Below are positions 1 to 5,241 of a DNA stretch of 5,241 bases, one piece after another. The DNA is from CAZYWA01 sp964650975 [NCBI: uncultured bacterium] (GTDB taxonomy: Bacteria > JADJOY01). The notes under the pieces are model-generated. The model had not been told where the DNA came from. It saw only the letters and a program-made list of their open reading frames with translations, and did no database searches. Every line of letters begins with the position of its first letter. The stretch's first letter is position 1. A program made the position numbers and the translations under genes. The stretch lies in NCBI GenBank assembly GCA_964650975.1, contig CAZYWA010000451.1, positions 1,422-6,662 of the forward strand, written 5' to 3'.

Positions 1-17
1 GAGGCTAGTCCAGGGCA

Positions 18-1190
18 TTGCCGGGAGTCAAACCGATCACCGCCGAGACGCTGGCGCACCCTGCATTCGACTACGTCGTGCAAGGAGAAGGGGAAGAGAC
101 CTTCTCGGAGCTGTGCGACGCGCTGCGCTCGGGTGCGGATGTGCGCCGGATCCCCGGGCTCTGGCACAAGCTCGACGGTGCGCCGGCCAGCGCCGGGCCC
201 CGGGCCGCGCTGCCCGCCGAGGACCTCCCGCGAATGCCGTACGAGCTTCTCGATCTCGAGAAGTACGTGCGCCGGATCCGCTTCGGAAGGACGCTGAGCG
301 TCTTTTCCTCCAGGGGTTGTCCGTTCCGCTGCTCGTTTTGCTACAACGTCGCGTTCTTCTCGGGCGCTCGCTGGAAGCCGATCGATGCGCAGCGGGTCGC
401 GGCGGAGGTCGTGGCGCTGGCGCGGCGATTGCGCCTCGATCACGTCCAGTTCCTCGACGACAACTTCTTCGTGAGCCGCGAGCGGGTGAAGGCCATCGCG
501 GAGGCGCTCCACGAGGCCGCGCCCGAGCTGCAGTGGTCGGTGCTGGGCGCGCACGTCCAGAACCTCCGGAAGTGGAGCGAGCACGACCTGGCGCGGCTGC
601 GCGAGTGCGGCTTGCGCGAGGTGCTGGTCGGCGCCGAATCGGGCTCGCAGCGGGTGCTCGACTCGATCCAGAAGGACTATCGGGTCGATGACCTCTTCGC
701 GGTGAACCGTCGCCTCGAACGGACGCGCATCGAGCCCACCTACAGCTTCATGAGTGGCATCCCCGACGAGACCGACGACGAGCTTCGCGCCACCATCCGT
801 GCGATGTTGCGGCTCAAGGTGGAGAATCCCGGCGCCACCATCGGCAACATCAAGCCGTTTCTGCCGTATCCGGGAACCGAGCTCTACGAGGTCGCCGTCC
901 AGAGGGGCTTCGTGCCGCCCACGAGTCTCGAAGAGTGGGGCGGCTTCGCCAGCTACAACTACGGAGGCGTGCGCGTGGGCTGGCTGAGCGCCGCCGAGCG
1001 CGCCAGACGGCTCTGGCTCTACTACGCGACCGTGCTGTTGTCTCCCGACTACCTGTTCGTCCGTTCGACGCTCTTCCGGTGGTTCGCGCGCCTGGTGGCG
1101 CCGGCCATGAGGAGGCGCGTGGAGCGATTCGACTTCCGGTGGGCGTTCGTGCCGCGCCTCATGCGGTTCGTCCAGGCCCGCGTGCTGTGA
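18..1190 (+). CDS. Radical SAM protein of the B12-binding type, lacking most of its B12 domain (5' partial or broken)
   Basis: The open frame encodes 390 residues from a TTG at 18. The radical SAM cluster motif CPFRCSFC is at residues 101-108 (C101, C105, C108), followed by the aromatic-rich CYN typical of the B12-binding group. Other family blocks are FLDDNFF (146-151), VGAESGS (204-210), SFMSGIPDET (243-252) and PYPGTELY (283-290). Residues 13-30 (AHPAFDYVVQGEGEETF) match the very end of a cobalamin-binding domain, and the protein aligns with about residue 98 onward of the 528-residue paralogue just downstream. About 100 N-terminal residues are therefore missing from this frame. An in-frame TAG at 6-8 lies 9 nt before the TTG, so the TTG is only the first possible start, not a credible native one. 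Frame 2 at bases 2-25 reads RLVQGIAG, similar to RVVRRVAP in the paralogue, which hints at a frameshift or small deletion. Family members use a 4Fe-4S cluster and S-adenosylmethionine for radical chemistry; the substrate is unknown. The gene probably shares a transcript with the next one. Confidence 0.85.
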   Translation: MPGVKPITAETLAHPAFDYVVQGEGEETFSELCDALRSGADVRRIPGLWHKLDGAPASAGPRAALPAEDLPRMPYELLDLEKYVRRIRFGRTLSVFSSRGCPFRCSFCYNVAFFSGARWKPIDAQRVAAEVVALARRLRLDHVQFLDDNFFVSRERVKAIAEALHEAAPELQWSVLGAHVQNLRKWSEHDLARLRECGLREVLVGAESGSQRVLDSIQKDYRVDDLFAVNRRLERTRIEPTYSFMSGIPDETDDELRATIRAMLRLKVENPGATIGNIKPFLPYPGTELYEVAVQRGFVPPTSLEEWGGFASYNYGGVRVGWLSAAERARRLWLYYATVLLSPDYLFVRSTLFRWFARLVAPAMRRRVERFDFRWAFVPRLMRFVQARVL

Positions 1191-1216
1191 AGGTGAGCAG
1201 CCAACCGAGCGCAGCC

Positions 1217-2803
1217 ATGCGATCCGTGGTCCTCTTCTATCCGCGCACCGGCTGGGACCGGGAAGGCATGGTGTCGCTGCCGCTCTCGGTGCTTGCGGTG
1301 GGCGGCTACCTCGAGTCGCGCGGCGTCGAGGTGCGGATCGTGGACCAGCGCTCGGATCCCGATCCGCTGCAGGCGCTCGAGGACGCGGTGCGGTCGCTCG
1401 CCCCCACGTTCGTGGGCGTGAGCTCGATGACGGGGCTGCAGATCCAGGGCGCGCTCGATGCCGCTCGCGTGGTGCGGCGTGTCGCGCCGCAGGTGCCGAT
1501 CGTGTGGGGTGGGGTGCATCCGACGCTCATGACCGAGCAAACCCTCGCTCATCCGCTGGTCGACTGGGTGGTGCGAGGCGAAGGTGAGGAGACGGCGTTC
1601 GAGCTGCTCGAGGCGCTCGAGGCCGGCCGGCCCGGCTGGGACGTGCCGGGTGTCAGCGGGCGCGATCCGGCGGGCCGCTTCGTGCACGCGCCGGATCGCC
1701 CGTTCCTCGATCTCGACGAGCTTCCGCCGCTCTCCACGAGGCTGGTCGATTTCAGGCGGTATCGAACCCGCCAGGTGCTGGGCGAGTGGGATCTGCGCGT
1801 CAACACCAGCCGCGGTTGTCCGCATGCGTGCTCGTATTGCTACAACGTGCCGTTCAACAACCGCCGCTGGCGCGCGCAGAGCGCCGGGCGCGTGCTGGCC
1901 GAGATCGACCATCTCTCGGCGGCGTTCGACGTGCGCGCCTTCTACGTCGGCGACGACGACTTCTTCGCCAACCGCAAGCGCGTCGCCGAGCTCTGTCACC
2001 TGCTCATCGAGCGCGGCAGCCCGTATCGCCTCAAGGCGAACTGCCTGCTCGAGTATCTGGTGCGCCTCGACGAGAGCGAGCTGACACTGTGGAGGCGGGC
2101 CGGTTTCGTCGAGCTCTACGTCGGTGTCGAGACCGCGAGCCCGGAGATCCTCGATTCGGTGAACAAGCGCGTGGTCGGCGGGGACGTGATCCAGGCGAAC
2201 CGCAAGCTGCGCGCGGCCGGGATCGTGCCGGTCTACAGCTTCATGGCCGGTTTCCCGGAGGAAACCACCGAGCGGTTGCAGGCGACCCTCGACCTGATGC
2301 GCGCGCTCAAACGCGACAATCCCGAGGCGCGGCTCACGCAGCTTCATCTGCTCGCCGTGTACCCGGGCACGCCGCTCTTTCCGAAAGCGCAGTCGCTGGG
2401 TGTCGAGCTTCCCAGCACGCTCGAAGGGTGGAGCGAGTACCACTGGAACCAGATCGACTATCCGTGGCTCGACGACGACGCGAAGCGGTTCCTGCGCGAC
2501 GCGTCGCTCTTCACCGGCTTCCTCGACGGCCGCACTCTGGCCGAGTACCTCCTCGACGGTCCGGCCGTGCGGGCACTGGTGCGCGTCTACGGGGCGATCG
2601 TGCGGGCGCGGATCGCGCTCCGGTTCTACCGGTTCATGCCCGAGATCCGGTTGCTCGCGGCGGTGGTCTCGCGGCGGCTCGAAGCCGCGCGCGAGGCGTC
2701 CGCGGGTTCCCCTGCCACTCGCCCGCTGGCGGCGCCCGGCGGTGTGCGCAGCGCGCTCGTCGTGCCCCGGCCCGCCGCGCAAGCGGCGGCGCTGCAGTCC
2801 TGA
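1217..2803 (+). CDS. B12-binding domain-containing radical SAM protein
   Basis: This is a 528-residue, apparently complete protein. Residues 1-125 look like a cobalamin-binding Rossmann-type domain: a first strand (RSVVLFYPR), VRIVDQRSD (39-47), FVGVSSMTG (65-73), VWGGVHPT (96-103) and VVRGEGEET (118-126). The classical DxHxxG cobalamin ligand motif is not seen, which is usual in many radical SAM B12 enzymes. The radical SAM domain follows, with CPHACSYC at 201-208 (C201, C205, C208), VGDDDFF (244-250), VGVETASPE (302-310), SFMAGFPEET (341-350) and VYPGTPLF (381-388). The tail after about residue 492 is Ala/Pro-rich and unconserved in look. The family (COG1032) performs S-adenosylmethionine-dependent radical reactions such as methylations or ring formation in the cytosol; the substrate here is unknown. 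The ATG at 1217 is chosen because the first beta-strand starts at once. An in-frame GTG at 1193 would add eight residues. AGGTGAG at 1191-1197 lies rather far from 1217. The gene follows its paralogue by 26 nt, so the two were probably co-transcribed and arose by duplication. Confidence 0.95.
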   Translation: MRSVVLFYPRTGWDREGMVSLPLSVLAVGGYLESRGVEVRIVDQRSDPDPLQALEDAVRSLAPTFVGVSSMTGLQIQGALDAARVVRRVAPQVPIVWGGVHPTLMTEQTLAHPLVDWVVRGEGEETAFELLEALEAGRPGWDVPGVSGRDPAGRFVHAPDRPFLDLDELPPLSTRLVDFRRYRTRQVLGEWDLRVNTSRGCPHACSYCYNVPFNNRRWRAQSAGRVLAEIDHLSAAFDVRAFYVGDDDFFANRKRVAELCHLLIERGSPYRLKANCLLEYLVRLDESELTLWRRAGFVELYVGVETASPEILDSVNKRVVGGDVIQANRKLRAAGIVPVYSFMAGFPEETTERLQATLDLMRALKRDNPEARLTQLHLLAVYPGTPLFPKAQSLGVELPSTLEGWSEYHWNQIDYPWLDDDAKRFLRDASLFTGFLDGRTLAEYLLDGPAVRALVRVYGAIVRARIALRFYRFMPEIRLLAAVVSRRLEAAREASAGSPATRPLAAPGGVRSALVVPRPAAQAAALQS

Positions 2804-2818
2804 GCCTCCCCGGGATCG

Positions 2819-2837
2819 GTCCCTCGGAGAGGGGGAC
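2819..2837 (+). terminator. Stem-loop after the radical SAM gene, possible weak terminator
   Basis: GTCCCTC (2819-2825) can pair with GGGGGAC (2831-2837) around a GGAGA loop. This gives 7 bp including one G-T wobble, starting 16 nt after the stop codon. No T-run follows directly; the nearest is TTTTTT at 2874-2879, 36 nt further on. It is therefore not a classical intrinsic terminator, and could be a 3'-end stabilising hairpin or chance pairing in G+C-rich DNA. Confidence 0.3.
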
Positions 2838-2866
2838 GCGTTCCCGCGCGGCCCCGGTCCAGCTCC

Positions 2867-2877
2867 AAAACGGTTTT
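2867..2877. promoter_or_regulatory. AAAACGGTTTT palindrome, candidate operator
   Basis: AAAAC and GTTTT form a perfect inverted repeat around a single central G, followed by two more T residues. The arms are too close to form an RNA hairpin, so if functional it would act as a DNA-binding site. It sits about 100 nt upstream of the IclR-type regulator start, a plausible position for autoregulation. Only position and symmetry support this. Confidence 0.2.
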
Positions 2878-2979
2878 TTAGCGGCCCCCGCCTGGTCAGA
2901 CGCCGAGGTCTCGAAGTGTCCGGCAAATGAGCCACAAACACGGTTACAGTGGAGACATGGGGCGGTGGGTGGCGCGGCC

Positions 2980-3783
2980 ATGGCGAAGCACCGGCGTGAA
3001 AAGACGAACTACCTGATCCAGTCGGTCGCGCATGCCTTGGACGTGCTGGAGCAGTTCAAGGGAGATGTCGCCGAGTACGGGGTGACCGAGCTCTCCCGGA
3101 ACCTCAAGCTCCACAAGAACAACGTGTTCCGGCTGCTCGCCACCCTGGAGGCGCGGGGGTACGTCGAGCAGAACAAGCTCACCGAGAACTACCGCCTCGG
3201 CATCAAGATCCTGGAGCTGGGCCAGAGCTACGTCCGCCAGACCGGGCTGGTGCGGCAGGCCCGGCCGGCGATGACCGAGCTGGTGCGCGAGGTTGCCGAG
3301 ACCTGCTGCCTGATGGTGCTGCGCAACGACCACGCGGTGTGCGTCGATGCCGTCGAGCCGTCGCAGACGGTGCGGGTGGTGGCGCAGGTCGGCGTTCACT
3401 TGCCGCTTCACGCGACCGCCTCCGGCAAGGCTCAGCTCGCGTTCGAGCCCAACGACGAGATCGAGCGGATCGCCGGCATCCCGCTAAAGGCCTACACCTC
3501 GCGAACGATCACCGAACCGGATGCCTTGCGAAGGGAGCTGGTCAAGGTCGCCAGGCTGGGCCACGCCGTCGAGGACGAGGAGTTCGAGGAAGGTGTCCGC
3601 AGCGTGTCGGCGCCGATTCGCGACTACACCGGCCGGGTGGTGGGAGCGATCACCATCTCGGCTCCGGCGGCCCGGCTGAGCGGTGAGCGGCTGACGCGGG
3701 AAGTTCCGGCGCGGGTGGCGCAGGCAGCCCGCGAGGTGTCGAGCCGGCTGGGTTTCGAGCTGGAGCGCTTGGCCGTCAGCTGA
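2980..3783 (+). CDS. IclR-family transcriptional regulator
   Basis: This is a 267-residue protein of typical family length. The N-terminal winged helix-turn-helix spans about residues 11-72: YLIQSVAHALDVLEQF begins it, and LHKNNVFRLLATLEARGYVE (44-63) carries the recognition helix and wing. A linker helix (75-95) leads to the C-terminal effector-binding domain (about 96-262). That domain contains the family signature DEEFEEGVRSVSAPIRDY (199-216) followed by VVGAITISAPAAR (220-232). Such proteins bind operator DNA as dimers or tetramers and respond to a small, often aromatic or organic-acid ligand; the ligand here cannot be told. The ATG at 2980 fits the usual start shortly before the NYLIQS segment. 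An in-frame GTG at 2965 would add five residues and is better placed relative to GGAGA (2951-2955), so the exact start is open. The glycosyltransferase and threonine synthase genes follow in the same direction, so it may control them as well as itself. The NYLIQSVAHALDVLEQF and LKLHKNN segments recall Geobacter-type members. Confidence 0.95.
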   Translation: MAKHRREKTNYLIQSVAHALDVLEQFKGDVAEYGVTELSRNLKLHKNNVFRLLATLEARGYVEQNKLTENYRLGIKILELGQSYVRQTGLVRQARPAMTELVREVAETCCLMVLRNDHAVCVDAVEPSQTVRVVAQVGVHLPLHATASGKAQLAFEPNDEIERIAGIPLKAYTSRTITEPDALRRELVKVARLGHAVEDEEFEEGVRSVSAPIRDYTGRVVGAITISAPAARLSGERLTREVPARVAQAAREVSSRLGFELERLAVS

Positions 3784-3800
3784 AGCGCGTCTCCGCTCGT

Positions 3801-3818
3801 GCCGCGCTCTGGCGCGGC
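3801..3818 (+). promoter_or_regulatory. Perfect G/C hairpin just before the glycosyltransferase start
   Basis: GCCGCGC (3801-3807) and GCGCGGC (3812-3818) form a perfect 7-bp, all-G/C stem around a TCTG tetraloop. It lies in the 46-nt gap, 17 nt after the regulator stop and ending 11 nt before the GTG start. No T-run follows, so it is not a standard terminator. It occupies the region where a Shine-Dalgarno sequence would be expected and could limit translation or stabilise the transcript. Chance pairing in such G+C-rich DNA is possible. Confidence 0.4.
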
Positions 3819-3829
3819 CGCGTACGCCC

Positions 3830-4723
3830 GTGAAGACGCTGCTGGTTCACCCCGGAGGTCTGGGCGACGTGGTGATCGCCCTGGGGGTCGCGTCGCGCCT
3901 GGAAGGCGAGGTGAGCGTCGCGGCGCGCCGCCCGGCACTCGACCTCGCGGGATCGGTTCCCTTCGTCCGCGACTGGATCGACCTCGATGGGCCGCTGGGC
4001 CCGCTCTTGGTCGGCGCCGTGCGAGGCAAGCTGCCCGAGAAGCTCGCGTCGTTCGCTCGCATCGTGGTGCTGCGCGCGGATCCGGATGGGGAGGCCGCGC
4101 GCTCGCTGGGATCGCTCGCGCCCTGGGTGGTGACGGTCGCGAGCGCACGCCCGGGCGCCGAGGGATCGGCGCACCGTCGCGTCGCGGCCGTTCTCTCTCT
4201 CGATCCGGATCCGCCGACGTCGCCGTGGGTGACGCCCGTGCTCCCCGTTCCCCGCGGGCGCGCGATCGTCGTTCATCCCGGAAGTGGCGGTCGCACCAAA
4301 TGCTGGCCGGCCTCGTGCTTCGCGGAGGTCTCGCGGCTGCTCACCGAGGGAGGCGTCGGTCCGATGGTCTGGGTGCTGGGGCCGGCCGAGATCGAGGCCG
4401 GCATGCACGCACCCTCGGGCGTCGAGGTGCTTGCCGCTCCGCCCCTCGCACGCTTCGTCGAGCACCTGGCGGGTGCTTCGGCCTACCTGGGGTGCGACTC
4501 GGGCCCAAGCCACCTCGCGGCTGCGGTCGGAACGCCGTGCGTGCTGCTCTTCGGACCGACGAATCCCTCGATCTGGGCGCCTGCCGCGGGCTGGGTGCGG
4601 GTGATTCAGGGGCAGGCGGACCATCCCGACGGCCACTGGGGAGCGGCGCCCCGTGCAGTCGCGCGCGCGATCGAGGGACTCCCGGCGCGCCCCTGTAAAG
4701 CCGCGCGGTCGGTTGACGGGTAG
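3830..4723 (+). CDS. GT9 glycosyltransferase, heptosyltransferase-type
   Basis: This is a 297-residue protein with the GT-B fold hallmarks of glycosyltransferase family 9 (WaaC/WaaF/WaaQ). The N-terminal strand-loop LLVHPGGLGDVV (4-15) carries an Asp at position 13, matching the catalytic Asp13 of WaaC. The second domain begins with AIVVHPGSGGRTKCWPASCF (145-164), which contains the conserved Gly-rich loop and Lys-x-Trp-Pro segment. LGCDSGPSHLAAAVGTP (220-236) and LLFGPTNPSIWAP (239-251) form the nucleotide-sugar site. Enzymes of this family add heptose or a related sugar from an ADP-sugar to lipopolysaccharide core or other surface glycans at the cytoplasmic face of the inner membrane. The protein is somewhat shorter than typical WaaC/WaaF (320-350), mostly in the first domain, so donor and acceptor are uncertain. 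The GTG start at 3830 gives the expected first strand immediately. No Shine-Dalgarno sequence is visible and a hairpin precedes it. It lies 46 nt after the IclR-type gene and 51 nt before the threonine synthase gene, with no lipopolysaccharide genes in view. Confidence 0.93.
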   Translation: MKTLLVHPGGLGDVVIALGVASRLEGEVSVAARRPALDLAGSVPFVRDWIDLDGPLGPLLVGAVRGKLPEKLASFARIVVLRADPDGEAARSLGSLAPWVVTVASARPGAEGSAHRRVAAVLSLDPDPPTSPWVTPVLPVPRGRAIVVHPGSGGRTKCWPASCFAEVSRLLTEGGVGPMVWVLGPAEIEAGMHAPSGVEVLAAPPLARFVEHLAGASAYLGCDSGPSHLAAAVGTPCVLLFGPTNPSIWAPAAGWVRVIQGQADHPDGHWGAAPRAVARAIEGLPARPCKAARSVDG

Positions 4724-4726
4724 GAG

Positions 4727-4750
4727 CGCGGCTTCCGATACTTCGCCGCG
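4727..4750 (+). promoter_or_regulatory. G/C inverted repeat in the leader of the threonine synthase gene
   Basis: CGCGGC (4727-4732) and GCCGCG (4745-4750) are perfect 6-nt inverted repeats separated by 12 nt, entirely within the 51-nt gap. The possible stem starts 3 nt after the glycosyltransferase stop and ends 24 nt before the GTG start, leaving GAGG (4766-4769) free. No T-run follows. It may be an mRNA processing or stability element, or chance. Confidence 0.25.
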
Positions 4751-4765
4751 TCGTCACTCTCTCGC

Positions 4766-4769
4766 GAGG
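4766..4769 (+). promoter_or_regulatory. Ribosome binding site supporting the GTG start of the threonine synthase gene
   Basis: GAGG lies 5 nt before the GTG at 4775. The frame is open back to the glycosyltransferase stop (TAG 4721-4723) and contains no ATG or other GTG or TTG before 4775, so this weak, closely spaced site helps fix the start. Confidence 0.5.
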
Positions 4770-4774
4770 TCATC

Positions 4775-5241
4775 GTGCCGAGCTCGCACCGCACCACCGA
4801 CGCCGGCGAGTACCGCGCCTGGTTCGAATGCTTCAACCGCTGCGGCGCCCGGTATTCGCTGAAGGAAATCGTCTACACCTGCGAGCGCTGCGGCTCGCTG
4901 CTCGAGGTCGTTCACGACCGGGCACCCCTGGCGGCGACCTCCGCAGCGCGCTGGATGAGGCTCTTCGAAGAGCGCTACATGCGCTCCAACTGGCCCTACG
5001 GCAGCGGGGTGTGGGGCAAGAAGGAGTGGGTGTGCCCGGTCGTCGACGACGAGAACATCGTGTCGATGTTCGAGGGCGGCTCGAACCTCTTCTGGGCGGA
5101 GCGCTACGGCAAGGAGATCGGGGTCGCCGACCTGTGGGTGAAGCAATGCGGCAACAGCCACACCGGCAGCTTCAAGGACCTCGGCATGACGGTGCTGGTG
5201 TCGGTGGTGAAGCAGATCATCTCCGAAGGCACCGACATCCA
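4775..5241 (+). CDS. thrC: Threonine synthase, plant-type, N-terminal part (runs off the window)
   Basis: The first 155 residues are visible and the gene continues past the window edge. The block [19 protein letters not shown] (125-143) is nearly identical to the pyridoxal-phosphate lysine segment of plant-type threonine synthases (recalled as [19 protein letters not shown]); the Schiff-base lysine is K134. Upstream lie [19 protein letters not shown] (79-97), then [13 protein letters not shown] (98-110), the usual substrate-loop entry. The N-terminus has four cysteines as CFNRC (19-23) and CERC (36-39), a zinc-ribbon-like arrangement. The enzyme converts O-phospho-L-homoserine to L-threonine and phosphate in the cytosol, the last step of threonine synthesis. 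Plant forms are activated by S-adenosylmethionine; whether this one is cannot be said. GTG at 4775 is the only usable start in the open frame after the preceding stop, with GAGG 5 nt before it. It shares its frame with the glycosyltransferase gene, separated by one TAG. No other threonine-pathway gene is in view. Relatives I recall in Geobacter-like bacteria look very similar. Confidence 0.96.
   Translation, partial: MPSSHRTTDAGEYRAWFECFNRCGARYSLKEIVYTCERCGSLLEVVHDRAPLAATSAARWMRLFEERYMRSNWPYGSGVWGKKEWVCPVVDDENIVSMFEGGSNLFWAERYGKEIGVADLWVKQCGNSHTGSFKDLGMTVLVSVVKQIISEGTDI

Larger units (their letters stand above)
2804..2979. other. Intergenic region between the radical SAM pair and the IclR-type gene
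   Basis: This 176-nt gap is the only substantial non-coding stretch. Besides the stem-loop at 2819-2837 it holds a near-palindrome centred on ACGCGT (GGGG/TCCC arms, 2832-2845), an A/T-rich island with the perfect palindrome AAAACGGTTTT (2867-2877), and a leader with GGAGA at 2951-2955. TACAGT at 2945-2950 resembles a -10 box, but no matching -35 box is present at 16-18 nt. A promoter for the downstream regulator must lie here if that gene is not read through from upstream. IclR-family genes are often autoregulated, so an operator here would be expected, but none can be assigned with confidence. Confidence 0.45.

Noticed and set aside
935-1216. N-terminal extension of the second radical SAM protein into the first gene
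   Set aside because: The extension is low-complexity Arg/Ala-rich and overlaps the conserved C-terminal part of the first protein. The B12 domain begins directly after the ATG at 1217.
2871-2879. Intrinsic terminator ending in the T-tract at 2874-2879
   Set aside because: No G/C-rich stem of useful length directly precedes the T-run. Only a 3-bp CCG/CGG pairing or the loopless AAAAC/GTTTT palindrome is available.
1049-2941. Long open frame of about 630 codons on the - strand opposite the second radical SAM gene
   Set aside because: It is Arg/His/Glu-rich with no recognisable domain and lies antisense to a gene with clear family motifs. Long antisense frames are expected in very G+C-rich coding DNA.
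2945-2950. TACAGT as a -10 promoter box for the regulator gene
   Set aside because: No -35-like hexamer lies at 16-18 nt upstream (GGCAAA at 2922-2927), so the match is too weak to list as a promoter.
1786-2979. Upstream extension of the IclR-type frame through the radical SAM gene
   Set aside because: The extension is Arg/Ala-rich shadow sequence in another frame of a real gene. The IclR domain starts shortly after 2980.
3776-4636. Open frame of about 286 codons on the - strand opposite the glycosyltransferase gene
   Set aside because: It has Arg-rich shadow composition and no motifs, while the + strand carries unmistakable GT9 blocks.
4754-5161. Open frame of 135 codons on the - strand opposite the threonine synthase gene
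   Set aside because: The + strand is clearly threonine synthase through the whole interval. The antisense frame has no recognisable feature.

Overview
The window is a compact, very G+C-rich stretch (about two thirds G+C by eye) with five genes, all on the + strand. The likely source is an environmental bacterium of the former Deltaproteobacteria or a neighbouring phylum (Desulfobacterota, Myxococcota or Binatota type). This rests on remembered resemblance of the IclR-type regulator and the threonine synthase to Geobacter-like proteins, plus the G+C bias and frequent GTG starts. It is an inference, not a search result.

Left part (1-2803): two tandem, co-directional genes encode paralogous radical SAM proteins of the cobalamin-binding type (COG1032-like). 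The second is complete, with a B12-binding domain followed by a radical SAM domain. The first retains the radical SAM half, but its B12-binding half is absent from the open frame. An in-frame TAG lies at 6-8, and the remnant of the domain appears to continue in another frame at the window edge, so it is a truncated or frameshifted copy or an assembly artefact. The gap between the two genes is at most 26 nt, which suggests one transcript. Their substrate cannot be read from the sequence.

Middle (2804-2979): this is the only sizeable intergenic region. It holds a weak stem-loop after the radical SAM gene, an A/T island with an 11-nt palindrome and a T-tract, and the leader of the next gene.

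Right part (2980-5241): an IclR-family regulator, a short GT9 (heptosyltransferase-type) glycosyltransferase and the 5' part of a plant-type threonine synthase gene follow each other with gaps of 46 and 51 nt. The two short gaps each contain a G/C-rich inverted repeat. The glycosyltransferase starts at GTG with no visible Shine-Dalgarno sequence and a perfect 7-bp hairpin where one would lie. The three genes could be one transcription unit, but their functions (regulator, cell-surface glycan, threonine synthesis) do not form an obvious pathway.

I saw no rRNA or tRNA gene, CRISPR array, insertion sequence, attachment site or replication origin. I did not find a convincing undescribed system. 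The best items for a second look are the damaged first radical SAM gene and the hairpin at the glycosyltransferase start.
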